Source: Acinetobacter pragensis
GTDB taxonomy: Bacteria > Pseudomonadota > Gammaproteobacteria > Pseudomonadales > Moraxellaceae
DNA length: 64,000 nt
Assembly (NCBI RefSeq): GCF_001605895.1
Contig: NZ_LUAW01000014.1
Coordinates: 1 to 64,000 of the forward strand
Direction of reading: 5' to 3'
Of this stretch, positions 26,928 through 35,535 are shown piece by piece. The notes below the pieces were generated by a model that did no database searches, was not told where the DNA came from, and worked only from the letters and a program-made list of their open reading frames with translations. How positions within the stretch are numbered: position 1 is the stretch's first letter; every line of letters begins with the position of its first letter. Made by a program: the position numbers and the translations under genes.

Positions 26928-27605
26928 TTATTGGGTGATTTGCCAATAGCGCTGAAACTCTTCAGTAGACCAATGGCCTTTCAGCAATGCAGTTTGAAAG
27001 GCCGGCCTGCTTTGAATTTGGGTTAAATACCGCGCCAATGCTGGATAGGCGGTAAAACTCAGCAACGCAGACTGGCTGGCCTGTAAAGGAAACCACACTA
27101 AGATATCTGCGCAGCTGAACTGGTTACCTGCCAGCCAAATATGGTTTTTTAAATGGCTGTCCAGCATTTGCAGCTGTTTTGTGATTTCAGGGGTTAAATA
27201 AGCGCTGTTAAAGGCCGCTTTAAAAGCAAGGCTGACAAAGCGGAGCAGCCAAGGCGTCTGCTGGGCAATTTGAGCAAAAACCTGCTTTAAGGCGAGATTC
27301 GGCATGAAGCTGGCATCTGCGTAGTTCTTATAAAAACAATAATTCCAGTACATATTGTCTGGGGCATCTAAAATAAACTGCTTCTTCAGCTGACATAAGT
27401 ATTCAGCAATTGCGCTGCTTTCGGTCAGTGTATGTATATCGGCATATGGTTGCTGAATCAGAAGGGTTGGAAACTTTAAGCCGCTTTGTATTTTATTTGG
27501 ACAAATGATTAATTCATAATTTAAATCTAATTCTTCAAGCAGCCAAACAATCCGCTGAGAGCGGGAATTGGGCAGATGGTGCAGTGTTATTTTTAGATCT
27601 TGCAT
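26928..27605 (-). CDS. Glutathione S-transferase family protein
   Basis: A 225-residue protein. The thioredoxin-like N-terminal domain (ITLHHLPNSRSQRIVWLLEELDL) carries the SRSQR active-site loop, and ESSAIAEYL is the glutathione gamma-glutamyl binding motif. An all-helical C-terminal domain follows with the FSCADILVWFPL N-capping box. Class resembles bacterial beta/theta-like GSTs of unknown substrate. It is cytoplasmic and monocistronic, convergent with the OYE gene. Confidence 0.87.
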   Translation of the reverse strand: MQDLKITLHHLPNSRSQRIVWLLEELDLNYELIICPNKIQSGLKFPTLLIQQPYADIHTLTESSAIAEYLCQLKKQFILDAPDNMYWNYCFYKNYADASFMPNLALKQVFAQIAQQTPWLLRFVSLAFKAAFNSAYLTPEITKQLQMLDSHLKNHIWLAGNQFSCADILVWFPLQASQSALLSFTAYPALARYLTQIQSRPAFQTALLKGHWSTEEFQRYWQITQ

Positions 27606-27711
27606 GCTGTTTTTATCATGATGAGCTGATGCTGAATTTCAATATATCTGAAGTGGCACAGCCTTTATAGCCAAAGCAATGAAAATATGAAGCTATTAAA
27701 CAATAGGCAAT

Positions 27712-27745
27712 AAAAAAGCCCAAGGCTGAATAAGCTCGGGCTTTT
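27712..27745 (-). terminator. Terminator of the tRNA-Glu cluster
   Basis: On the minus strand an 8-bp stem (AAAAGCCC/GGGCTTTT on the plus strand) with a short inner pairing is followed by a six-T run, downstream of the first tRNA-Glu gene. Confidence 0.75.
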
Positions 27746-27749
27746 CTAT

Positions 27750-27771
27750 GAAATGAGTCTAGACTCATTTC
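27750..27771. repeat. Perfect 22-bp palindrome beside tRNA-Glu
   Basis: The sequence GAAATGAGTCT/AGACTCATTTC is a perfect palindrome with no spacer, 5 bp from the tRNA 3' end. It would form a hairpin in the precursor, or could be a protein-binding site. Confidence 0.7.
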
Positions 27772-27776
27772 GAATA

Positions 27777-27852
27777 TGGCGTCCCTACGGGGATTCGAAC
27801 CCCGGTTACCGCCGTGAAAGGGCGATGTCCTAGGCCTCTAGACGATAGGGAC
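27777..27852 (-). tRNA. tRNA-Glu (UUC)
   Basis: A 76-nt gene with encoded CCA. Acceptor GTCCCTA pairs with TAGGGAC, the anticodon loop reads CTTTCAC with anticodon TTC, and the T-loop is GGTTCGAATCC. It is identical to the three other copies in this window. Confidence 0.97.
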
Positions 27853-27898
27853 AGCGTGAAGTAAATATATTTAAACCATTCCATGCACTGGAATTTAA

Positions 27899-27974
27899 TG
27901 GCGTCCCTACGGGGATTCGAACCCCGGTTACCGCCGTGAAAGGGCGATGTCCTAGGCCTCTAGACGATAGGGAC
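27899..27974 (-). tRNA. tRNA-Glu (UUC)
   Basis: An identical 76-nt copy with encoded CCA, the middle of three in tandem. The spacers on either side are 46 and 26 bp and are not alike, so the repeat unit is the tRNA only. Confidence 0.97.
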
Positions 27975-28000
27975 TAAATAAACATACATACTTCTGAAAT

Positions 28001-28076
28001 TGGCGTCCCTACGGGGATTCGAACCCCGGTTACCGCCGTGAAAGGGCGATGTCCTAGGCCTCTAGACGATAGGGAC
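28001..28076 (-). tRNA. tRNA-Glu (UUC)
   Basis: An identical 76-nt copy with encoded CCA. It is the first of the tandem set in the direction of transcription, directly behind a consensus promoter. Confidence 0.97.
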
Positions 28077-28093
28077 GTTTCAGAGGTGGGCGT

Positions 28094-28122
28094 ATAATAG
28101 GGTGAAATAGGAGGGGTGTCAA
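28094..28122 (-). promoter_or_regulatory. Promoter of the triple tRNA-Glu operon
   Basis: On the minus strand a perfect TTGACA -35 and a TATTAT -10 are separated by 17 bp, about 17 bp before the first tRNA. A GC-rich stretch just after the -10 is consistent with a stringently controlled promoter. Confidence 0.85.
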
Positions 28123-28208
28123 ACGCATTTCTGAAATTAATTCATGAAAATTCAACAACTGGATAAATTATCAGCGCTAATGCTGAAAATGCTTAAAAAA
28201 CTCGAATT

Positions 28209-29093
28209 TTAACGCTTTAAAAAGGGCTGAATGATTTTCTGTACGACATCGGGATGCTGTAAATATCCAATAATTTCATGCGGCCGGTTGGCAAAGGTTG
28301 AGATTTCATGATTGCAAATGGGCGGTGTAAAAGTAAAAGGGGCGCAGCTGAGCGGGAAGGCTGTCAGAAAATCATCATGTGAATAAAAGTTAATCCAATT
28401 GCCCCGAATGCCGGCAGGCCGGATGATTGGATGCATGACTTTGTCCTGCACGACCCGGAATGCAAGCGGAGAGCCTAAGGTAATAAAATTTTTAATTTTT
28501 AATTCTGGATGCCGGTACAGTAAATTGTAGGCAATCACCGTACCGAGTGAGTGCGCCACCACAATATGCTGCTCATGCGGGCTTAGGGTTTGTAAAATAC
28601 GGTTATGCACTTCCCGAAGAAAGCATTCATTGGACAAATACAAATAAGTTTCAATTAAAAAGCGGTGGATCAGCTGCTCATGCAGCCGAGGAAAGCGGTT
28701 CAGTAAAATCGTGAACTCTTTTAAAATAAGATCTTTGCTGATGGCGGTGAACAGCGCTAATTTTTCTGAAATCGGCAGGGTTTGACTGATGCTTTCGTGC
28801 GGTAAAAAAGGAATAAACTCGCTGTGTTCAGTCGCTTCTTTTTCTTCACGCTGTAAATGCAGCGGAAAATGAAACAGCGTTTTAGGCAGCAGGGTGTTCA
28901 TATCAATGTTGTTTTGTTGATGATGCAGAAGAAGCAGATCGCCATAAAAAGGGAACTCGATCTTTAAATCCGAGATTTTCAGCGGATATTTGCCGCAGCT
29001 CAAACCTTGCTGAAAAATATTCAGCCAGTGCTGTTTCAGAGATTCAGCCGTATGATTTTGCTGATTCATGCCATGGATAAATATTATTTTCAT
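28209..29093 (-). CDS. Alpha/beta-hydrolase (lipase/esterase-like)
   Basis: A ~294-residue protein starting with the strand-loop MKIIFIHGMNQ, typical of lipase-like alpha/beta hydrolases. The nucleophile elbow is VVAHSLGTVIAYNLL near residue 195, followed by FITLGSPLAF. A late His (PHEIIGYL) could be catalytic. It has no signal peptide. The ATG at 29093 has GGAA 6 bp upstream and puts the motif at the N terminus as in relatives. A longer frame exists but adds a hydrophobic stretch. Substrate is unknown. Confidence 0.78.
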   Translation of the reverse strand: MKIIFIHGMNQQNHTAESLKQHWLNIFQQGLSCGKYPLKISDLKIEFPFYGDLLLLHHQQNNIDMNTLLPKTLFHFPLHLQREEKEATEHSEFIPFLPHESISQTLPISEKLALFTAISKDLILKEFTILLNRFPRLHEQLIHRFLIETYLYLSNECFLREVHNRILQTLSPHEQHIVVAHSLGTVIAYNLLYRHPELKIKNFITLGSPLAFRVVQDKVMHPIIRPAGIRGNWINFYSHDDFLTAFPLSCAPFTFTPPICNHEISTFANRPHEIIGYLQHPDVVQKIIQPFLKR

Positions 29094-29189
29094 AAGGCAT
29101 TCCATCATGATGAATACCATTATTTTATACATAAAAAAGAGCAGCCTGGGCTGCTCTGATTTGCTGCAATTGGTAATCTGCTTCAGCTG

Positions 29190-30602
29190 TCAGTTTTTCG
29201 TATGGTAAAACGTGTAATAGCTGGCGTAGCAGCAGGCGATAAAGATCATGCAACCGATAAAGCCAGGCAGCATTTCAGGATCGAAAACCATGCTGATGCA
29301 GGTGATTAGGCAGAATACAAAACCTAAAATCGGCACAATAGGAAATAAAGGCGCAGCAAAGCCAAGCTCCGCTTTGCTGTGGCCGTCTTTATACCACTGG
29401 CGGCGGAAGTTGAACTGGCTGAGGCAAATACTCATCCACACCACAACCATGGTAAATGCCGCAATACCCAGTAAATTCTTGAAAATAGTTTCAGGCGCAA
29501 ACTGTTCTGACAATAGACCTGGCACCGCACCGAACATTGTCACAATGACTGCGACGTAAGGAATGCCGCGATGGTTTAATTTTGAAAAAACGGCGGGCAG
29601 CTGTTTTTTGTACGACAGTGACCACATCATGCGTGAAGCGGCAAATAAACCTGAGTTGGCGGCTGACAAGAGCGCAGTAATAATGACAAAGCGGATAATG
29701 TCTTCTGCATATGGAATGCCGATATTATTGAACACGGTCACAAATGGACTGCTGCTGACCCCTTCAGCATCCAGTCCTGCCATTTGATGCGGCAGCAAAG
29801 CGCTGATGACCACAATGGTGCCGACAAAGAAAATCAGCAGGCGCCAAATTGCAGTATTAATCGCTTTAGGCACATTTTTAGCAGGATCTTGAGTTTCACC
29901 GGCAGCAACACCAATCAGCTCTGTACCGGAAAAGGCAAAGTTCACAATCAGCATGGTCGCAAAAATAGGGAACAGCCCATGCGGAAACCAGCCCTGAGCG
30001 GTCAAATTGCTGAACAGCGGTGCAGATTCATAGCCTTGGTAGCTGGCTGCGCCAAAAATAGCCAGCAAGCCCAACACAATAAATGCAATGACTGTAATGA
30101 CTTTGACCAGCGCCAGCCAAAACTCAGATTCTGCAAACCATCGGGTTGAACTCATGTTCATGCAAAAAACAAACGCTGCAAAAATAATTGTCCATAGCCA
30201 GACTGAAACATGCGGAAACCATTCCTGCATGAGCAAGGCCGCTGCGGTAAATTCAGTGCCTAGCGTTGCAGACCACGTCAGCCAATACAGCCAAGTCATG
30301 GTATAACCTGTGCCTGGGCCAATATAGCGCGTTGCATAAGCGCCAAAAGAGCCGGATTCAGGCATGTGGACAGCGAGCTCGCCTAAGCAAAGCATGACCA
30401 TATAGGCGATAATGCCGCCTAAAAAATAAGAAATAATGGCACCAATAGGCCCCGTTTGTGCAATGACTTCACCCGACCCTAAAAATAGGCCTGTGCCGAT
30501 TGCGCCGCCAAGCGAAATCATGACCAGATGCCGGGTACTCATAGCGCGTTTTAAAGGCGCTGAATTGCCCTGATGCGAAGCATCATTCGGAGATGAGTGC
30601 AT
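29190..30602 (-). CDS. Amino-acid permease, APC/AAT family (copy 1)
   Basis: A 470-residue transporter with twelve membrane helices and the AAT family signature: RHLVMISLGGAIGTGLFLGSG in helix 1, then GELAVHMPESGSFGAYATRYIGP. NFAFSGTELIGVAAGE and ALLSAANSGLFAASRM follow, and FNFRRQW appears near the C-terminal helices. Best resemblance among known members is to MmuP (S-methylmethionine) and related permeases of the proline/GABA group. It is a close paralogue of the gene at 30976-32406. The substrate is not determined by sequence. Confidence 0.88.
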   Translation of the reverse strand: MHSSPNDASHQGNSAPLKRAMSTRHLVMISLGGAIGTGLFLGSGEVIAQTGPIGAIISYFLGGIIAYMVMLCLGELAVHMPESGSFGAYATRYIGPGTGYTMTWLYWLTWSATLGTEFTAAALLMQEWFPHVSVWLWTIIFAAFVFCMNMSSTRWFAESEFWLALVKVITVIAFIVLGLLAIFGAASYQGYESAPLFSNLTAQGWFPHGLFPIFATMLIVNFAFSGTELIGVAAGETQDPAKNVPKAINTAIWRLLIFFVGTIVVISALLPHQMAGLDAEGVSSSPFVTVFNNIGIPYAEDIIRFVIITALLSAANSGLFAASRMMWSLSYKKQLPAVFSKLNHRGIPYVAVIVTMFGAVPGLLSEQFAPETIFKNLLGIAAFTMVVVWMSICLSQFNFRRQWYKDGHSKAELGFAAPLFPIVPILGFVFCLITCISMVFDPEMLPGFIGCMIFIACCYASYYTFYHTKN

Positions 30603-30709
30603 AAATTGTCATTAAGAAAATCAGTGAAGCGAGCTATTGTAGAGAAAAACAGCGAGAGTGCAATCGAGTTTTAATTATTTGATGAATTGATAATCTATAA
30701 AAAGATAGA

Positions 30710-30785
30710 TGGCGTCCCTACGGGGATTCGAACCCCGGTTACCGCCGTGAAAGGGCGATGTCCTAGGCCTCTAGACGATAGGGAC
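30710..30785 (-). tRNA. tRNA-Glu (UUC), fourth copy
   Basis: This copy is identical over all 76 nt, including CCA, to the three tandem copies about 2.7 kb away. It lies alone between the two permease genes and has its own promoter. Confidence 0.97.
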
Positions 30786-30802
30786 GTTGCGAGGTGATGG
30801 CT

Positions 30803-30831
30803 ATATTAGGGATTTTTAAAAATGCTGTCAA
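30803..30831 (-). promoter_or_regulatory. Promoter of the solitary tRNA-Glu
   Basis: On the minus strand TTGACA and TAATAT are separated by 17 bp, about 17 bp before the tRNA. The layout matches the promoter of the triple cluster, though the spacers differ. Confidence 0.83.
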
Positions 30832-30975
30832 ACCTGAGAAGGCATTATTTTTAAAATATTGAATTATTTGATTAAAAAATGAGAGATCAGGCTAAATAAA
30901 AGTGCCTAAACGTTAAAAGCGCAGTATGGCGGCTGCGCTTTTAACGACATTGTTCAATGAAAATGCATCTAGGCT

Positions 30976-32406
30976 TTAATTTTTATTGTGATACAACCAA
31001 TAATAGCTGGCATAACATGCCGCCATAAACAGCAGGCAGCCGATAAAGCCGGACAGCATTTCAGGGTCAGCCGCCATGCTCAAGCCGGTGGCCGTACAGC
31101 AGATAAATCCTAAAATAGGCACCAGCGGAAACCATGGTGTTCTAAACTTCAATTCACTGACACTGTGGCCTTGTTTCAGCCACTGGCGGCGGAAGTTGAA
31201 CTGGCTCCAGCAAATGCTCATCCACACAATCACCATGGTAAAGGCGGCCACGCCCATCAGGTTTTTAAAGATCACATCAGCGCCAAACTGCTCAGACAGC
31301 AGACCCGGCAAACCGCCGATCATGGTGACCCAAATGGCAACGACCGGCACGCCTGCTTTATTGACTTTGGCAAATACACGGGGCAGCTGATTTTGAGCGG
31401 AAAGCGCCCACATCATGCGTGAAGCTGCATAGAGGCCCGAGTTTGCAGTAGACAATAACGCTGTGATAATCACAAAACGGATAATATCCTCTGCATAAGG
31501 AATGCCCATAAGATTAAAGACGGATACAAAAGGGCTGCTGCTGAGGCCGCCATGACCGCCGACATTTAAGCCTGCATCGGTATAGGTCAGCAGTGAACCG
31601 ATGACGATAATGGTGCCGACAAAGAAAATCATTAAGCGCCATACTGCCGCGTGAATAGCTTTAGGGACATTTTTTTCCGGATTTTCCGTTTCACCGGCAG
31701 CAATCCCGATCATTTCTGTGCCGTTAAAGGCAAAATTCACGATAAGCAAGGTCGCAAACAGCGGGAACAGGCCATTCGGCAGCCAGCCATGTGCAGTTAA
31801 ATTGCTGAACAGCGGCGCAGAAGTGTAGCCTTCAAATGAAATCAGGCCAAAAATGCAGGCAAAGCCAAGTGCGATAAATACCAGCACCGTAGCTACTTTA
31901 ATAAAGGACAGCCAAAATTCAGATTCAGCAAAGGTGCGGGTTGAGCTGAGATTGGACAGCAGGACACAGGCAGCAAAAATCAGTGTCCAAAGCCATATAG
32001 AGGTTTGCGGAAACCATTCCTGCACCAGCATGGCAGCTGCGGTAAATTCTGTACCTAATGTGGCGGACCAGCCTAGCCAATACATCCAAGAGACCATATA
32101 GCCTGTTCCTGGGCCGATATAGCGGGTTGCAAAGGCGCCAAAAGAACCGGATACCGGTAAGTGCACTGCGAGTTCGCCTAGACACAGCATGACAATATAG
32201 GCGATGAGGCCGCCAATAATGTAGGCCAGAACTGCACCGAGCGGCCCAGCTTGGGAAATGACTTCACCAGATCCCATAAACAGGCCTGTACCAATAGCGC
32301 CGCCCAAGGAAAGCATAATAAGGTGGCGCGTGGTCATCGCGCGTTTTAACGACGGCGAATTCCCTTCCGCAGGCGGTTGCTGCGAAGGCTGAGAGGGAGA
32401 TTGCAT
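30976..32406 (-). CDS. Amino-acid permease, APC/AAT family (copy 2)
   Basis: A 476-residue paralogue of the permease at 29190-30602, with the same landmarks: RHLIMLSLGGAIGTGLFMGSG, GELAVHLPVSGSFGAFATRYIGP, NFAFNGTEMIGIAAGE, ALLSTANSGLYAASRM, FNFRRQWLKQG. It differs from copy 1 by an insertion around NVGGHGGLSSSPF and at the N and C termini. The two genes are in the same orientation with a tRNA-Glu between them. That pattern suggests an old tandem duplication with diverged specificity. Confidence 0.88.
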   Translation of the reverse strand: MQSPSQPSQQPPAEGNSPSLKRAMTTRHLIMLSLGGAIGTGLFMGSGEVISQAGPLGAVLAYIIGGLIAYIVMLCLGELAVHLPVSGSFGAFATRYIGPGTGYMVSWMYWLGWSATLGTEFTAAAMLVQEWFPQTSIWLWTLIFAACVLLSNLSSTRTFAESEFWLSFIKVATVLVFIALGFACIFGLISFEGYTSAPLFSNLTAHGWLPNGLFPLFATLLIVNFAFNGTEMIGIAAGETENPEKNVPKAIHAAVWRLMIFFVGTIIVIGSLLTYTDAGLNVGGHGGLSSSPFVSVFNLMGIPYAEDIIRFVIITALLSTANSGLYAASRMMWALSAQNQLPRVFAKVNKAGVPVVAIWVTMIGGLPGLLSEQFGADVIFKNLMGVAAFTMVIVWMSICWSQFNFRRQWLKQGHSVSELKFRTPWFPLVPILGFICCTATGLSMAADPEMLSGFIGCLLFMAACYASYYWLYHNKN

Positions 32407-32526
32407 AGAAGAAAGATTAAGTGTAAAAAAGATATTTTATAATTTGATTAGATGAAAAATCACATAAATCGGTTTTTTCTTATCATTTATATTTTATTAT
32501 CAATAAAATAGATATAAATATTCGGA

Positions 32527-32673
32527 TTAAGGTTTTGACTGTGCTGCCGAATGCTGTTCGGCAGATGGCTGTTTTTGCTCTGCCGGTTTGGTGCTGTCAT
32601 CACGGCTGGCCATATAAATATATAGCGCGGCAGGAAATGAAATAAGTAAAACCAGCAGGATATTTTTCAGCAT
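32527..32673 (-). CDS. Small single-helix membrane protein (48 residues)
   Basis: A 48-residue frame begins with one hydrophobic helix (LKNILLVLLISFPAALYIYM). A polar, Gln/Ser/Ala-rich tail with short repeats (AEQKQPSAEQHSAAQSKP) follows. This is plausible for a tiny membrane protein or leader. No ribosome-binding site is obvious upstream of the ATG. It lies between the TonB-dependent receptor and permease copy 2, in the same direction as both. It is not recognised as a known family. Confidence 0.45.
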   Translation of the reverse strand: MLKNILLVLLISFPAALYIYMASRDDSTKPAEQKQPSAEQHSAAQSKP

Positions 32674-32789
32674 AAATATGGGGGAGATTGAACAAAGCCC
32701 GCTTAGTATAGCGAAAACAAGGCAGGCTGTAAGCTACAGAGCCTGTGAATTCAGGCTGCATTGTTTTCGCAATGTAAGCGATTTACAAG

Positions 32790-35309
32790 CTAAAATTTAA
32801 AAGTGACGTCTGCAATGAATTGTCTGCCGATCTCCGATTTTAAAGTATTGCTACTGTCCGTGATATTTTGGCTTGTGTAGGTGTTATGTCTGTTGGTTAC
32901 GTTATTGATTGTCAGGCCTAAAATAGCTTTGTAGTCTTTAGTGATTTGAAAAGCATATGTACCGCGTAAATCCCAGCTAAAGCGAGGTTTGATGGTTTCT
33001 GTTTCATAAATTTCTAAACCGTCAATATTAGTTGCTTTTAATTTATAGGTGTCTTCATATGACGATTTATAGCTTAAGAAGTTACTAATTTTTAGAGGGA
33101 ATGTAAGAAAATCAACGTCCCAGCTTACGCGTGCTGTCCAAGGCTGAGCAAAATTTTCAACTGGTCGCTCATTAAATTTAATTCGATGCCCATTGTAAAT
33201 AACATCACGGTCTTCAGCTGCAGTTTGACTGTTGACATTGAATGAATCTACATAGGTATTATAGTTCTTTTCCTGTTCATTATAATCAAAAGCAAAACCA
33301 AACATATGTTCAGTGTTTTTTAATTTTAGGGGGGCTATATTATTGATCGCTAAGGTATATATATCAGCTTTAGCTTCACCTAGGTTGCTATATTCATAGT
33401 GATCGATTGTATTTTTTGTGCCAGGGGCCGTATATCTGCTTTTAGTAATCTCGTTTTTTGTTTCGCGATTAACCCATTTCAGAGCAATATTTATATTGCT
33501 GACTTGTCCATTAATGCCAAATACAATTTCATCATTATAGGGTGTATCTAATTCAGATCTGCGAATGTTTGCATTACTTAATAGTAAGTCTGATAAACCT
33601 GTCTTAACCCAGTCATCTTCTGGACTGGCAGTTCTTTTTAAATTGTATTCTAGAAGAGCTGTTTCATCACGCAGTTCAGTATTAAGAGTATAGTTTGAAT
33701 AGTAGCGGTTCCAGCCAGTTGTAAAGCTTAAGGCATCAGATTTAAATGGCTTATAATTAAATGAAGTGCGTGGTGCAATATTCAAATTTTTAGCTAATGA
33801 TTCATAATCAGCTCTTAGTCCTAAACGAGCAGAAAATTTATCCCATTCCATCTTATTTTCAGCAAATAGAAATATGGCATCTTGAGATAGATTCGCTGTG
33901 CCTTTTTGGTAGTATTTCCCATTTGTCAGGAATTGTCCCTGCATAGTATTTTCAGCAGATGGACTATCACATAATATATCCTCTGCTAAACATGAATAAG
34001 TTGCTTTATCCGTGAAACTTTTGGATTGGTTGTACATGTATGTATCATTTAGGCGTTCCCAAGAAGCATTGGTGTGGGTAAAGCCTGAGCCAAAACTGAT
34101 GTTGTGCGTTGTATTGGTAAGTTTTATAGGGTCAAAGGTATTTTTAAAACTATAAGCAAAAACATCTTGTGAAAGATTGATATCACTGCTTGTAGAACCT
34201 TGACCAGGGTTGTCGCTCCAGTTTTTAGTTGGAGTCTGCTTCCATAAGATGCCTAGATTATTATCATTTTCACGGGCATTATCCATGGTTTGATAGCTGA
34301 TATTTTGTGTCAATGTTGAATTGTTGAGTTTAGTGATCAACTCACCAAAAAGAGTTAAAGTTTCTGTATACGTAACACTTCGCGAATCTAAACGTTTTGT
34401 AACGTAGTTAATGCTATCTAAATTGCCGTAATCGAAACCAAACTTTAGCTTAGTATCAGTGGATGGTGTATAAAAAAAAGTAGCTCCAGTATTTATATTT
34501 GTTCTGTCTTTTTCTACCTTTTTGGGATCGTTTAGACCACTCATCACAGGAATTAAAGATTGTCGTCCTGATGCATAAAAGTTAATGCCCCAGTTATCGG
34601 ATAGCTTGCTGTAAAGGTTGGCGCTAATACCTTGTTTTGTGAAATCTTTTTGATTGTTTGAGCTGGGTTCAGCGAATTCATCCTCTTCTTCATCTGTAGC
34701 AAAGTGATAATCAGCCCAATCGCTGCTAGTATAGTCGTAAGTAATGGAGCCGTGGATTTTACCAATTTCAGTATTTGGGGCACATGTTGTTGCTTTGATA
34801 ACACCGCCTGTAAAATCACCATATTCAGCAGAAATATTGCTGTCCAGAACTTCTAAACTGCAGATTAAGTCAGTATTAAGCGCGATACCTTGTGAACCAT
34901 TATCCAATTGACCATCATATGAATCGCCGCTGCCTAAAGGATCTACATTATTCGTAGAGTTAACGCCATTTATAATAAATTTGTTGCGGTAGGTTGGAGC
35001 CCCATTTATAGATATTTCGGCAGGTTTTAGCTCACCTTGAGAACCTGCCGCCCGATGATCATTACTAAATTGCACATTTGGATTCACTTTCAAAAAATCG
35101 GTAATATTTTTTGAACTGTTCGGCGTTTTTTCTAAATCTTCTTTACTGTAAATGGTTTGTCCGACTTCATTTGCCTTTTCTGCTTCTACAACAATAGTGT
35201 TCAATTTAACTTCGGGCAGTACGGCTGGGTTTTCTGCATCATCTGCATATGCGATAGGGCTAAGAACTGAACATATAGCCAGTGCAAGAGGAGAAAGAGG
35301 GAATCGCAT
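32790..35309 (-). CDS. TonB-dependent outer-membrane receptor
   Basis: A ~839-residue receptor. The signal peptide (MRFPLSPLALAICSVLSPIAYA) is followed by a TonB-box-like NTIVVEA near residue 37. The plug domain carries FIINGVNSTNN and AEYGDFTGGVIKATT. A long 22-strand barrel ends in the outer-membrane Phe (ADVTFKF). The ATG at 35309 is preferred to a TTG six codons upstream. Fur-box-like sites lie upstream, so iron repression is likely. The gene is lower in GC than its neighbours, with no siderophore genes nearby. The ligand is unknown. Confidence 0.9.
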   Translation of the reverse strand: MRFPLSPLALAICSVLSPIAYADDAENPAVLPEVKLNTIVVEAEKANEVGQTIYSKEDLEKTPNSSKNITDFLKVNPNVQFSNDHRAAGSQGELKPAEISINGAPTYRNKFIINGVNSTNNVDPLGSGDSYDGQLDNGSQGIALNTDLICSLEVLDSNISAEYGDFTGGVIKATTCAPNTEIGKIHGSITYDYTSSDWADYHFATDEEEDEFAEPSSNNQKDFTKQGISANLYSKLSDNWGINFYASGRQSLIPVMSGLNDPKKVEKDRTNINTGATFFYTPSTDTKLKFGFDYGNLDSINYVTKRLDSRSVTYTETLTLFGELITKLNNSTLTQNISYQTMDNARENDNNLGILWKQTPTKNWSDNPGQGSTSSDINLSQDVFAYSFKNTFDPIKLTNTTHNISFGSGFTHTNASWERLNDTYMYNQSKSFTDKATYSCLAEDILCDSPSAENTMQGQFLTNGKYYQKGTANLSQDAIFLFAENKMEWDKFSARLGLRADYESLAKNLNIAPRTSFNYKPFKSDALSFTTGWNRYYSNYTLNTELRDETALLEYNLKRTASPEDDWVKTGLSDLLLSNANIRRSELDTPYNDEIVFGINGQVSNINIALKWVNRETKNEITKSRYTAPGTKNTIDHYEYSNLGEAKADIYTLAINNIAPLKLKNTEHMFGFAFDYNEQEKNYNTYVDSFNVNSQTAAEDRDVIYNGHRIKFNERPVENFAQPWTARVSWDVDFLTFPLKISNFLSYKSSYEDTYKLKATNIDGLEIYETETIKPRFSWDLRGTYAFQITKDYKAILGLTINNVTNRHNTYTSQNITDSSNTLKSEIGRQFIADVTFKF

Positions 35310-35337
35310 AGTGTAAGAATGACGCAAATAATAATGC

Positions 35338-35354
35338 GATCGATTATCATTAAC
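35338..35354 (-). promoter_or_regulatory. Fur-box-like site 1 (receptor promoter)
   Basis: GATCGATTATCATTAAC carries the ATTATCATTA core of the Fur consensus, about 30 bp upstream of the receptor start. Confidence 0.5.
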
Positions 35355-35374
35355 TTACATTGAATAATCAATAT

Positions 35375-35393
35375 AAATGAGAATTATTTTCAA
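35375..35393 (-). promoter_or_regulatory. Fur-box-like site 2 (receptor promoter)
   Basis: AAATGAGAATTATTTTCAA, read on the minus strand as TTGAAAATAATTCTCATTT, closely resembles the 19-bp GATAATGATAATCATTATC consensus. It lies 37 bp upstream of site 1. Confidence 0.6.
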
Positions 35394-35535
35394 TATAAAA
35401 AAACGATTTAATTAATATAAAAAAACGATTAGAAGAATAGAGAATTAATAAAGAATACGCCCCTAAAGCGCTTTAAACTTGAATTCAGCAGAAGCCGATG
35501 TCTTCAAAGTTTCAGGCAAAAGGGGCAGAGCGGTT

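Noticed and set aside
27777..28076. Three near-regular 76-bp repeats suggesting a CRISPR-like array
   Set aside because: The repeats fold as tRNA-Glu with CCA, and the spacers differ in length (46 and 26 bp). This is a tRNA cluster.
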